DNA of 64,000 nt from NCBI GenBank assembly GCA_913056455.1, contig CAJXMJ010000001.1:496001-560000 (forward strand). The letters run 5' to 3'. The stretch is from an uncultured Fodinibius sp. GTDB lineage: Bacteria > Bacteroidota > Rhodothermia > Balneolales > Balneolaceae. Shown here piece after piece: positions 26,941 through 35,468 of this stretch; the stretch's first letter is position 1; the number at the start of each line of letters is the position of its first letter. A program made the position numbers and the translations under genes. The notes below the pieces were generated by a model that searched no databases, was not told where the DNA came from, and saw only the letters and a list, made by a program, of their open reading frames with translations.

Positions 26941-26970
26941 AAAAGGCTCCGATTTTTATCGGAGCCTTTT
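26941..26970. terminator. bidirectional intrinsic terminator
   Basis: AAAAGGCTCCGAT and ATCGGAGCCTTTT form a perfect 13-bp stem around TTTT, between the convergent aconitase and CocE-type genes. Both strands have T-runs. Confidence 0.9.
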
Positions 26971-27022
26971 CTACATTAAGGAACAAATAGGTGCTCTAAG
27001 TTAATTCGAATGAAAGGCTATC

Positions 27023-28900
27023 CTACTTATTTTTTAGCACTTTCACTTCAATGGAGGTAGGGTATTTAAAGCTGTGGTAAATACGCTGAATGGCATCCCG
27101 GAAATCCTCTTCATCCGCTTTGAAAATATTTGGCACATATTTTTGGGGATTTAGGTCCACGAGAGGAAACCAAGTGCTCTGAATTTGGATCTGTATTCTA
27201 TGCCCTTTCTTAAAAGTGTGGTACACATCCTGCAGGGGTAGATCGATATTGGTTACCTTATTGGGCTTAAATGGTTTTGGGTTTTCATAGCTGTCCCGAA
27301 AACGTCCACGAATAACTTCACTACGCACCATCTGGTGATAGTTATCAAGCTCTACATCCTCAGGGGTATGTTCACTTTCCTCGGTGCTGGGAGGATACAC
27401 ATCCACTAACTTAACTATCCAGTCCGAAGCGGTACCGGAGGTTGATACAAAGAGATTGGCAAGCATATCACCGGCCAGTGTTACGTCTTCTTTGAGTATA
27501 GGTGTTTCAAAGGTAATAACGTCCGGCCGACGAGCTGCAAAACGCTGATCATCAGTCATATAATCCTGGGGAATAAATACAAGCTCGCTTTCTTCTTTAT
27601 AAGGTACCGGGTTATCAATATCACTTTTGTACTCGGTATATCTCTTCTTGGTTTTTTCCGGTTTCGTATCATCTAAACGACCATCGCCGTGGATATACCA
27701 TGATTTCTGCTCAATGTTTTTGGGGGGCCAGTGGTCAAAGGTACTCCATGATTTTTTCCCGGTATCAAACATATAGGCTTCCGGAAGCTCTTTAGTATCT
27801 GCACCTTTCAAGTGTTTCATAAAGAAGGGATATTCAATTTCTTTTTGATAGAACGCAGATATCCCTTTACCAAAATAGATTTCTCCTACTGATTGGTGAG
27901 GGCTGCTGCTTGCCCATTGCCCATGACTCCAGGGACCCATGACAATGGTATTCTTGGTATCTGGGTTTTTCTCCTCAACAGATCGATATGTGTTAAGCGG
28001 TCCGTAGAGATCTTCGGCATCAAACCAGCCACCAACCGTCATGACCGGGTGATCAATATCATTTAAGTGCGGTAGAATATTTCTGCTTTGCCAGAATTCA
28101 TCATAATTGGGATGATTCTTTAGCTCCTGCCAGAAGAAATTATCTTCAGAATAGTACTCATCTGCTTTGGTCAACGGGGTAATACTTTTATAAAAAAGGT
28201 ACCCATCGTTGGTACCGGTATCTGCAAAGTTATACCAAGAAGTGTCGGTGGGTGCCTCATGCTGTATTCCGAATAGTGGCGTTACATACCAGTAGCTCAA
28301 AAAGTAAGCCCCGTGGTGGTGGAAATCATCAAAAAAGAAATCCGAGATCGGGGCTTGCGGGGAAGAAGCGGCCATGGCGGGATGCGCATCAGGTAATCCG
28401 GCCGTGGTGTAAAATCCGGGGTAGGAGATACCCCACTGACCTACTTTTCCATTATTATTTGGAATATTATTGATGAGCCATTCCACCGTATCATAGGTGT
28501 CAGAACTTTCGTCTATGCTATCAGGATCTTCACGGTTTGGTGTCATCGTTGTATAATCACCCTCCGACATCCAGCGTCCGCGTACATCCTGGCAAACAAA
28601 GATAAAGCCAGCCTTTTGCAAGTGTGGATTATGAATGATTTGTTCAGGGACTTTTCCTTCGTCATACGGGCGACAGCTGTAGGGTGTTCGCTTCATAAGG
28701 ATGGGGTATTCCTGCGTGGTGTCTTTGGGAGCATATACCACAGTATGTAGCTTGACACCGTCACGCATTTCAATACCGTATTGCGATTTTTCGTAATCCT
28801 TACTTGAAAAATTATTCTGTTGTGCAAGAGAAGAAACTGTCACAAAAATCATTAAAAAGATGATTCCTGACAGCGTAAAAATTCTTTTACAGTCTACCAT
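27023..28900 (-). CDS. CocE/NonD family serine hydrolase (X-Pro dipeptidyl-peptidase-like), secreted
   Basis: About 625 residues from the ATG at 28900, chosen because it puts a clean signal peptide (MVDCKRIFTLSG...SLAQQ) at the N terminus; a frame extending to 29068 adds a non-conserved leader. The alpha/beta-hydrolase nucleophile is in GQWGISYPGF, the acid/His region in GPWSHGQW, and the C-terminal beta-jelly-roll domain has the usual RGRFRDSYENP and HRIQIQIQSTWFP blocks. Related enzymes are glutaryl-7-ACA acylases and alpha-amino-ester hydrolases; the in vivo role is probably peptide or amide cleavage in the periplasm. The MerC gene is divergent. Confidence 0.88.
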   Translation of the reverse strand: MVDCKRIFTLSGIIFLMIFVTVSSLAQQNNFSSKDYEKSQYGIEMRDGVKLHTVVYAPKDTTQEYPILMKRTPYSCRPYDEGKVPEQIIHNPHLQKAGFIFVCQDVRGRWMSEGDYTTMTPNREDPDSIDESSDTYDTVEWLINNIPNNNGKVGQWGISYPGFYTTAGLPDAHPAMAASSPQAPISDFFFDDFHHHGAYFLSYWYVTPLFGIQHEAPTDTSWYNFADTGTNDGYLFYKSITPLTKADEYYSEDNFFWQELKNHPNYDEFWQSRNILPHLNDIDHPVMTVGGWFDAEDLYGPLNTYRSVEEKNPDTKNTIVMGPWSHGQWASSSPHQSVGEIYFGKGISAFYQKEIEYPFFMKHLKGADTKELPEAYMFDTGKKSWSTFDHWPPKNIEQKSWYIHGDGRLDDTKPEKTKKRYTEYKSDIDNPVPYKEESELVFIPQDYMTDDQRFAARRPDVITFETPILKEDVTLAGDMLANLFVSTSGTASDWIVKLVDVYPPSTEESEHTPEDVELDNYHQMVRSEVIRGRFRDSYENPKPFKPNKVTNIDLPLQDVYHTFKKGHRIQIQIQSTWFPLVDLNPQKYVPNIFKADEEDFRDAIQRIYHSFKYPTSIEVKVLKNK

Positions 28901-29080
28901 TATATAATTATTGATTAAAGATTTATTAATCTTAAAATAGGAGCTAAACGAAATTATAAAACCGATTTTCGAAATTAATTGTAAATACTTTTTTCTGAGG
29001 AAGCGGAGCAAAATCTTGTAAGAAAGATAGGAAGTGTGTACCTTAATACACATTAGAAATTTAACCAATCAGAACAACGT

Positions 29081-29467
29081 TTGTTTTCGAAATCTTTTTG
29101 GGATGAGATAGGTATTACTCTTTCAGGGCTATGTGCGATACACTGTTTGTTTTTTCCGGTGGCCATTGCGTTGTTACCGCTTTGGCCCGTGGCTGAATCG
29201 ATCCATTTCTGGACCCATCCGCTTCTGTTTTTGCTCATTGTTCCCACTGTAATTTTTGCATTGCGCCATAGTAATCTGCCGCAGCGAATTCCAGTTTTAT
29301 TGTACTCGGGATTAGCTGTAGTTGCATTGGCCTGGATTTTTCATGAGTGGTTGGGATTATGGGGAGAATCGCTGGTAACAATGGGCGGGAGTGCTTTGTT
29401 AGTAACCGGACATTGGTTCAACTACAAATTTCATCAAAATAGACATAAAACAGGTTGTGAAGTATGA
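29081..29467 (+). CDS. MerC-domain membrane protein
   Basis: A 128-residue protein with four hydrophobic helices. The first carries SGLCAIHCLFFP, the cysteine pair typical of MerC mercury transporters, and the C terminus is His/Cys-bearing (NYKFHQNRHKTGCEV). The start is a TTG at 29081; the in-frame stop lies only 15 bases upstream and there is no ATG before the first helix. MerC family members outside mer operons are common in Bacteroidota and probably move zinc or other soft metals. The stop overlaps the next start (ATGA), so the pair is coupled. Confidence 0.82.
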   Translation: MFSKSFWDEIGITLSGLCAIHCLFFPVAIALLPLWPVAESIHFWTHPLLFLLIVPTVIFALRHSNLPQRIPVLLYSGLAVVALAWIFHEWLGLWGESLVTMGGSALLVTGHWFNYKFHQNRHKTGCEV

Positions 29468-29802
29468 AACGATTAAATTTTACCCTCGATGACGATACCG
29501 TAAAACTATTAGAGGAACTTTCGGGGAAATATTATGGGGGCAATAAATCTCAAACAGTTCGTGCTGCGCTGGAAAGTCTTGCTGTACATGCCGGTCACGA
29601 AGGTTGGATCATTGCTGGATATACCCCTAAAGAGCTTGATGGAGAGGAAAACTGCCATAGTTGTGGGGAGTCACATGAAAAAGGTGATGTGTTGTACCGG
29701 CCTGTTTTTGAGAAGGGGAGCAGCCCGAAAGCATTGCCACAGATGCCATCAGAAAATTGGCTCGATTGCCCGGATTGTGCCGAAAAGCAAATCTATAACT
29801 AA
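29464..29802 (+). CDS. ribbon-helix-helix protein with a C-terminal zinc ribbon
   Basis: A 112-residue protein. Residues 1-42 form a ribbon-helix-helix DNA-binding fold (RLNFTLDDDTVKLLEELS, NKSQTVRAALESL). The rest contains two CxxC knuckles, CHSCGE and CPDCAE, about 36 residues apart, as in a zinc ribbon. The two parts suggest a metal-responsive repressor, analogous in principle to NikR. It overlaps the MerC-like gene by four bases, so it may regulate that membrane protein. The combination is inferred from sequence; I do not recognise a named family. Confidence 0.72.
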   Translation: MKRLNFTLDDDTVKLLEELSGKYYGGNKSQTVRAALESLAVHAGHEGWIIAGYTPKELDGEENCHSCGESHEKGDVLYRPVFEKGSSPKALPQMPSENWLDCPDCAEKQIYN

Positions 29803-29812
29803 TTCAACTAGG

Positions 29813-30985
29813 TCATTGTTCAATATCAATATCGCTTATATTGTCCAACAGTTCAGCTTGAATTCCTTTTTGATGTTGGTTTGATATCCGATGGGCGATT
29901 TCTATTGCACATCCCCAAGAAAGTGTAACGCCCGCTCCGCCATGTCCATAGTTGTGGTATACTTTTTTTCCTGATATCGTTTCTTGATCAAGTCGTAACC
30001 CATTTCTGCGGTTGCGGATATAGCGATAGCCTACCGAAGGAATGATGTTATCCGATATCTCAAGCCGGTGATCGTAAGAGTTATTGAGGATCTCATTATT
30101 TAAATCAATAATCTGTGTGGGAAATTGGATCTCATCGATGGCATATGTAGACGATTCACTAAAACTTTCCCAGTTATTTGCTTTGTTTAGTTGTCCTACC
30201 TGACGACTGCCACCGAGAATCCAACCATCTTTGCGGGGGTAGCAATAAACATCACAGGCATTACCCTCGTCATCAGAATACACATCCGGTTGCGGAGTGT
30301 AATTATAGGATACAATGTCTTCATCGTTGGTGGTAATTAATGGAGCCTCAGACTTATGAAGCAAATGCCCGCGCATGATGAGCTGATCTTCACTGGGATC
30401 ATTAAATAATAAGGGGGAGCCGGTGCCGCTGCAGTTGATGACAATGTCGGACGACAGGGCTGAGATATCTTCTTGTTCCAGTTTTTGTTGTGTGATGATT
30501 CCCCCACTTTGTTGATAAAGAGTGATAAGGGCAGGGAAATAGAGCGACCAGTCGGCAAAGATGCAATCAAAAAGCCAGCCATAAAGCGGCTTATCATTAG
30601 GCCGGCGCGGAACAACAGTTTCAGAAAGATCGGAAATAGGGATGTAGTTTGGCATCCAGTTGCAGTACTCCGGTTGTTCAGCTTCAAATTCGAACACTTC
30701 AAAATGTTTGTGGATGGTTACTCCGGGAAATACACGTTTGCGGAGTTCGTAAAAAAAGGATTGCGACTGCTTAAACAACTCCTCCAGTCGCTCGGAATAA
30801 ACGGAGTGGGGTATAACCGAGGCCGAAGGAAATAGGCTTGCAAATTCCGGATGTATATTCTTGTTTGAGATGTTAGCAGGGTTTTTATCCGTAATAATTT
30901 CGGTCTTGTATCCTAAATGTTGTAGCGAAAGCGCAGTGGTAATGCCCGAAACACCGGCACCGATAACAGTGATTTTATCAGCCAT
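29813..30985 (-). CDS. D-amino-acid oxidase-like FAD enzyme
   Basis: A 390-residue flavoprotein. The N-terminal Rossmann loop VIGAGVSG is followed by the usual DAO fold, a YCYPRKDGWILGGSRQ active-site strand, the RNRRNGLRLDQE arginine segment, and NYGHGGAGVTLSWG near the C terminus, which holds the FAD-contact motif of eukaryotic-type D-amino-acid oxidases. It would oxidise neutral or acidic D-amino acids to 2-oxo acids with H2O2. No signal peptide is seen, so it is cytosolic. It lies 42 bases after a serine racemase-like gene on the same strand, which fits D-serine or D-aspartate turnover. Confidence 0.86.
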   Translation of the reverse strand: MADKITVIGAGVSGITTALSLQHLGYKTEIITDKNPANISNKNIHPEFASLFPSASVIPHSVYSERLEELFKQSQSFFYELRKRVFPGVTIHKHFEVFEFEAEQPEYCNWMPNYIPISDLSETVVPRRPNDKPLYGWLFDCIFADWSLYFPALITLYQQSGGIITQQKLEQEDISALSSDIVINCSGTGSPLLFNDPSEDQLIMRGHLLHKSEAPLITTNDEDIVSYNYTPQPDVYSDDEGNACDVYCYPRKDGWILGGSRQVGQLNKANNWESFSESSTYAIDEIQFPTQIIDLNNEILNNSYDHRLEISDNIIPSVGYRYIRNRRNGLRLDQETISGKKVYHNYGHGGAGVTLSWGCAIEIAHRISNQHQKGIQAELLDNISDIDIEQ

Positions 30986-31027
30986 TGATATATCTATTTC
31001 CTATTCCCAATTTCTAAATTTCTAATT

Positions 31028-31978
31028 CTATTGCCAGGGCAGAGTATCCAGATCCATATTTCCGCCGCTGATGATGATTCCGACTTTTTGGTTATTGATA
31101 CGAATTTTCCCATTGAATACTGCGGCGACCGGAACAGCACTCGATGGTTCAATAATGATTTTCATGCGTTCCCAGATAAACCTCATGGCATCAATAATTT
31201 CTTGTTCGGAAACGGTTACAATATCATCAACATGTTTTTGAATACAGCTGAATGTAAGTTCGCTGAGTGATGTACGCAGCCCGTCGGCTACCGTATCAGT
31301 ACTTTGTACAGGATGACGCTCACCGGTTTTAAACGAGAGGTAGGCATCATTGGCTACTTCCGGCTCAACGCCGATAATTTTCGTATCCGGTGAAAATCCT
31401 GAAGCTGCAATAGCCGTACCACTAATAAGCCCGCCGCCTCCAACTGGTGCAAGTATGAAATCCAGCCCGGGTTGATCTTCCAGAAGTTCGATCGCCGCGC
31501 TTCCCTGACCCATTATAATATGGGAATTATCATAGGGATGGATGAAAGTAGCCCCGGTTTTTTCAATAACCGCTTCCAGGGTCGATTCGCGAGCCTGCTG
31601 GGTGGATTCGCAGAATGTAATATTAGCCCCGTAGTCCCGCACCGCATTTACCTTCACTTTCGGTGCATTTTCGGGCATCACGATATGAGCAGGTATGCCG
31701 CGCTGTTTGGCAGCAAGGGCAACCGCCTGGGCATGGTTCCCTGATGAGTGCGTCGCAACCCCGTTTTGTGCTTTTTCTTTTGATAATTCTCCCACTGCAT
31801 GGGTTGCACCGCGGAATTTAAAAGCACCTACTTTTTGAAAGTTTTCGCACTTGAAAAAGAGTTCTCCGCCTGCGCGTTCATTTACTTTTTGACTCTTTAT
31901 TACGGCTGTACGATGGACTTTTTCACGTATTTTAAGATATGCTTTCTGTATTTGTTTAAATGTGGGAGTATCTGACAT
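31028..31978 (-). CDS. serine racemase/threonine dehydratase (PLP fold type II)
   Basis: A 316-residue enzyme. The PLP lysine is in GAFKFRGATHA, the substrate loop is SSGNHAQA and the phosphate loop GGGGLISG. The pattern SSGNHAQ, and the EPEVAND stretch where divalent metal is bound, match serine racemase and threo-3-hydroxyaspartate ammonia-lyase better than the paralogue at 2512 does (STGNHG). It racemises or eliminates serine/threonine. Placement 42 bases ahead of a D-amino-acid oxidase gene favours D-serine metabolism. It begins 25 bases after the AsmA-like gene's end. Confidence 0.82.
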   Translation of the reverse strand: MSDTPTFKQIQKAYLKIREKVHRTAVIKSQKVNERAGGELFFKCENFQKVGAFKFRGATHAVGELSKEKAQNGVATHSSGNHAQAVALAAKQRGIPAHIVMPENAPKVKVNAVRDYGANITFCESTQQARESTLEAVIEKTGATFIHPYDNSHIIMGQGSAAIELLEDQPGLDFILAPVGGGGLISGTAIAASGFSPDTKIIGVEPEVANDAYLSFKTGERHPVQSTDTVADGLRTSLSELTFSCIQKHVDDIVTVSEQEIIDAMRFIWERMKIIIEPSSAVPVAAVFNGKIRINNQKVGIIISGGNMDLDTLPWQ

Positions 31979-32003
31979 GCTTTACGAGTTAGTTTAAAAC
32001 AGA

Positions 32004-33620
32004 TTAGAGACCAATACTTTCTTTAAGACCTGAGAGTAAGCTTTTCCACCAATAATTAAAAACGGATTTATCTTTGATTCGTTTAAAATCAACCTGGGAG
32101 ACTCTTGGTTTTTCTCCCTTATTTTCTGACTTTATTTTGAAGGTATTTGCCAAAAGTGATTTTGCTTTATCACCAAAATTTTCTCCTGCACCTTCATCAT
32201 CGAGAAGTGAAACTTTAAGGTCTTTGTATTGCAATGTTAAGGTACCTCCCGCATGATTTTCTGAGAGATTCATATCAAAATCGAGTCCTAAAATTTTGCC
32301 CCTGTCAATTCGGACAAAGGCAATAGGTTCCAGAATGTGATTAAGTGGCTGCATCTTCATTGGTTGTAGCGTTCCCTTTATTTCCTGACGGTTTTTGTTA
32401 TCAGCCATAAAAAATTTAAACTGTACGTTTAAACGTGCTTTGTTCATGACCATGGTCTCTGCAAATAGGGTGGGAGTATGGGTTTTCCAGCGTGATTCAA
32501 TATTGTTAAAGTTAGAGAATCCTGCTGATAGGTTTGCAAATTCAATATAACCTGCTTTATCAGCATTTTGTACGCGTTCGGAATAACGAATATTGCTTTT
32601 GCTAATACGGATGCTATCAAAAGAGACAGGGAAGGGGATCTCCTGAATTACCTCCTTCGGCAGAGGCTTGTTACTTGTTGCGGGGGCAGAACGACGCTTA
32701 TCACGATAGATATCTAAATCCGCGTTTTCAATACTGATAAGACCTGCTGAGATACCTTCACCACTATTTGCCTGATCTATATTAATTTGCACTCCCTTAA
32801 TTTGGTGGACGAAAAGATTAATCCGATCAATCTCATGGCCCACTTGTTTAGAGAAAGCTCCCTTTTCAAACTTCGGTAGAACCGAAAGGCTGTTTACTTC
32901 CAGCATCGAATCAGAAGAGGAAAATTGAAATTGTTTGGCCGAAATATCATACAGTTTAGTTGGGGTTTGCCACCGCACGTTCTGTGCAGTTACCTCGATA
33001 CTCTCAGCAGGAACTATGTGATCATCCGTCAGTGATGTTGAGTCGATCGATATATTAGATAAGGCTACATTACAATTTGAGATTGATAAATTGGGTTCTG
33101 GGGATAGATCTGTACGAGTATTATTAACAGAAAGTCCCTTAATATTGAACTCTGAAATAAAAATATTGTCCAGCACTTTTAGGGCTGTTTCCGATAGAGA
33201 TTCTGATAATTTTCGCCACTCTATCTTTTTGCTTGATGAGCTTTTTCTGTTTGCTGACAGATACACTTTGGGATTAACGATATTGACTTCTTGGGTCGTC
33301 AGCTCATTCCTAAAAAGGAGATTGGTTAAATTAATACCCGATATATTAAATTCGTCCAGTGTTAAATGTAAATCCGTGGTTTTGCTATTTTCCTTTTTTG
33401 TCATTCTAATTGTGGAAATAGAAAGCTGCCGACTGAATATGTGAAGGTCGAGATCACCAACTTCGATATTGTAAGCATTATCAGTTGCTGCATTAATTTT
33501 TTTAATCCCCCTTTCTTGCAGCTTTTCTTCCAGAAAAAAATTCAGGTAAATATGAATACTACCAATTACGAAGACAGTAGTCGCAATGATGGCAAGCAGG
33601 ATTTTTTGATAGTTTTGCAT
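32004..33620 (-). CDS. AsmA-like membrane-anchored protein
   Basis: A 538-residue protein with one N-terminal transmembrane helix (about residues 7-28) followed by a long beta-rich, Asn/Ser/Ile-rich periplasmic part. Repeated strands such as LHLTLDEFNISGINL and VNIVNPKVYLSAN are characteristic of AsmA/DUF748 proteins, some of which form lipid-transfer grooves between the membranes. The C terminus GKILGLDFDMNLSENHAGGTLTLQYKDLKV is the typical AsmA_2/DUF748 end. It is the first gene of the minus-strand unit 33620-29813. The family assignment is by pattern and is moderate. Confidence 0.65.
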   Translation of the reverse strand: MQNYQKILLAIIATTVFVIGSIHIYLNFFLEEKLQERGIKKINAATDNAYNIEVGDLDLHIFSRQLSISTIRMTKKENSKTTDLHLTLDEFNISGINLTNLLFRNELTTQEVNIVNPKVYLSANRKSSSSKKIEWRKLSESLSETALKVLDNIFISEFNIKGLSVNNTRTDLSPEPNLSISNCNVALSNISIDSTSLTDDHIVPAESIEVTAQNVRWQTPTKLYDISAKQFQFSSSDSMLEVNSLSVLPKFEKGAFSKQVGHEIDRINLFVHQIKGVQINIDQANSGEGISAGLISIENADLDIYRDKRRSAPATSNKPLPKEVIQEIPFPVSFDSIRISKSNIRYSERVQNADKAGYIEFANLSAGFSNFNNIESRWKTHTPTLFAETMVMNKARLNVQFKFFMADNKNRQEIKGTLQPMKMQPLNHILEPIAFVRIDRGKILGLDFDMNLSENHAGGTLTLQYKDLKVSLLDDEGAGENFGDKAKSLLANTFKIKSENKGEKPRVSQVDFKRIKDKSVFNYWWKSLLSGLKESIGL

Positions 33621-34090
33621 CTTGTTAAAACAAGCTTAAAAAGTGTCTTTAAATAAAAACAGAAATGGTTTATATCTTTCTTTCTGGCATAACAGCATTA
33701 TATTTTTAAATTTAAAATAAAGTATATGGAGTAAAGATAAACTCTTAGTAAATAAAAGGTTGATTTTGATAAATTTATTTTATCGGTATAATACGATAGT
33801 GTAATGAGTATATATTGACTCCTAACTCCCTGTGGTAAAAGCACTTAATGTATTTACCTATTTATGAATAGGTGAATTGACCTATATACATCTTGCTTTA
33901 AAAAAGTTATTCTTGGTTTTGAATATTTAGGCTTATAGAAAAGTTTGCGGGACATTGGTCGTGTAGAATATGAAGTAGGAAAAATCGTTAAAAAAGGATT
34001 GGGCAAAATATTTACGCACGCCCTTATTTTTATAGTCCATAACAGTTCTGAGCAAGATTATATCTTATAATAAATAGCTTTGCGACATTT
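33621..34090. other. 470-base divergent intergenic region ahead of the signalling island
   Basis: It is AT-rich and without a credible gene. It contains the compound inverted repeat at 33856-33885 and must hold promoters for the AsmA-like gene and the response regulator. TAGCTTTG at 34075-34082 resembles the Bacteroidota -7 box (TAnnTTTG). Confidence 0.55.
33856..33885. promoter_or_regulatory. triple ACCTAT half-site element
   Basis: Three half-sites alternate: ACCTATT (33856-33862), AATAGGT (33867-33873) and ACCTAT (33880-33885), giving two overlapping inverted repeats with 4- and 6-base centres. It lies about 205 bases before the response regulator start. A 12-base match (TTACCTATTTAT, 33854-33865) recurs on the minus strand at 43955-43966. 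Operator function is inferred. Confidence 0.4.
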
Positions 34091-34729
34091 GTGAATATTC
34101 TTATTGCATTACATCACAAGATTGTTAGGGAAGGCATTACGAAAATTTTGTCCGAAGCCCCCGATATCAATGTGATTGGTACGGCCAAAAATAAGGAAGA
34201 ACTATGCCCTTATGAGTCAAAAGGAGGTAAGATCGATGTCGTTGTGCTGGATCTTAATATTCCGGATTTAGATTCATTGAGTACTATTAGAAATATTTTA
34301 AAAGATCATCCCGATACTCATATTCTTACTATGAGTGATGATGAGGATTCCCATCAGATAAAAAATGTGATGCAGGCCGGGGCTTCAGGTTATATATTGA
34401 AAAAACGCAGTGCCGAAGAGCTTATTAAAGCGATAAAGGAGGTTCATGCGGGCAATCAATATCTTTGTAATGATACTATAGCGTTAATGGTTGAGGGAGA
34501 GAGGGTTCGAACTACCAGTGAGCGGATTGCCGACCTTACCGAGCGAGAATTACAGGTGTTGCAATTAATATGCCAAGAGCATATCAACCGTGAAATTGCC
34601 GAAGATCTCGGGATTAGTGTTCGTACTGTAGATGCCCACCGGCGTAACCTTATGCAAAAAACCGGGGCTAAAAATACAGTCGGACTGGTAAAGTTTGCCA
34701 TCAAAAATGATTTGTTTAACCTGAAATAA
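34091..34729 (+). CDS. NarL/LuxR-type response regulator with a degenerate receiver
   Basis: A 212-residue protein starting at GTG. The receiver keeps the phosphoacceptor Asp (VVLDLNIPD, D54), the Ser/Thr region (LTMSDDED) and the lysine (YILKK, K104), but the usual acidic pair after the first strand (ADDH) reads ALHH, so Mg2+ binding should be impaired. The C-terminal LuxR HTH is complete (LTERELQVLQLICQEHINREIAEDLGISVRTV). It leads the plus-strand signalling island ending at 40295 and may be the output of the histidine kinase at 36927 or act without phosphorylation. Confidence 0.88.
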   Translation: MNILIALHHKIVREGITKILSEAPDINVIGTAKNKEELCPYESKGGKIDVVVLDLNIPDLDSLSTIRNILKDHPDTHILTMSDDEDSHQIKNVMQAGASGYILKKRSAEELIKAIKEVHAGNQYLCNDTIALMVEGERVRTTSERIADLTERELQVLQLICQEHINREIAEDLGISVRTVDAHRRNLMQKTGAKNTVGLVKFAIKNDLFNLK

Positions 34730-34874
34730 GGTTAGGAAAATTATTGTTTTACTTTGGTTTATATACGCTTTAATATGATTTGTTGGCTTTGTTGATATGA
34801 TGTTTAGCTGATTTAGAAGCTTCTCTTTACTGGTAACCGCTATATGAACAGGGCAAAAATTCTAATCCCTTCAT

Positions 34875-35234
34875 ATGCGGATATTACTAATAGGTGATCA
34901 GTCCATACAAAATGATGCAGTCAAGTCAATACTTAGCTCAGAGGTGAGCCGGGAAATTTGGCAGGTAACCCATGCCCAAGTTCAAGAGGGGGTAGCTAAA
35001 ACAAAAAAATATCTCGTTTCTATTGTTGATCTCATTTCATCACCTAAGAATCCCGTTGAATATGTGCAAGATATTTACGAGCAAAAACTCTCCAAATATC
35101 TTATTGCACTTCACACATTCTCTTACAATGAAATAGAAGAAGCGCTCCACGATGCCGGTGCTGATTACTGTCTATCCATTGATTCCAATCCTAATAAGCT
35201 GGTTCAACTAATCTCACGGCTGGATCATAAATAG
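34875..35234 (+). CDS. receiver-like protein
   Basis: A 119-residue single-domain protein with the alternating strand/helix pattern of a CheY-type receiver: MRILLIGDQS at the N terminus, IVDLIS with Asp52 where the phosphoacceptor sits, a LIALHTF strand, and DAGADYCLSID near the end. The conserved lysine of the last strand is replaced (DYCLSID instead of xYLxKP), so it is probably a stand-alone or pseudo-receiver that binds a partner. It lies between the LuxR regulator and the KaiC-like gene on the same strand. Confidence 0.65.
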   Translation: MRILLIGDQSIQNDAVKSILSSEVSREIWQVTHAQVQEGVAKTKKYLVSIVDLISSPKNPVEYVQDIYEQKLSKYLIALHTFSYNEIEEALHDAGADYCLSIDSNPNKLVQLISRLDHK

Positions 35235-35468
35235 ATTTATTTATGAATTATCACGTGCAATAGGAAACAACTAAGTCTTTTCTGCATCTATATCCTACGT
35301 TAGGTAGAAATACCCATATCTGAAAATAGGTCTTTTACGTCATTAAATTTTGTTTTCATACGCTTATGTTTTCAAGTGGAAAAAAATAAGAGGATTGGGG
35401 CGACATTTTTTTAGGTATCCTGACTAAATGTATTCGGATACGTAAATACATATAAACAATTTTTTTAT

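Noticed and set aside
28901-29068. N-terminal extension of the CocE-type hydrolase to 29068
   Set aside because: The extension (about 56 residues) is not conserved in type and precedes the clear signal peptide that starts at 28900.
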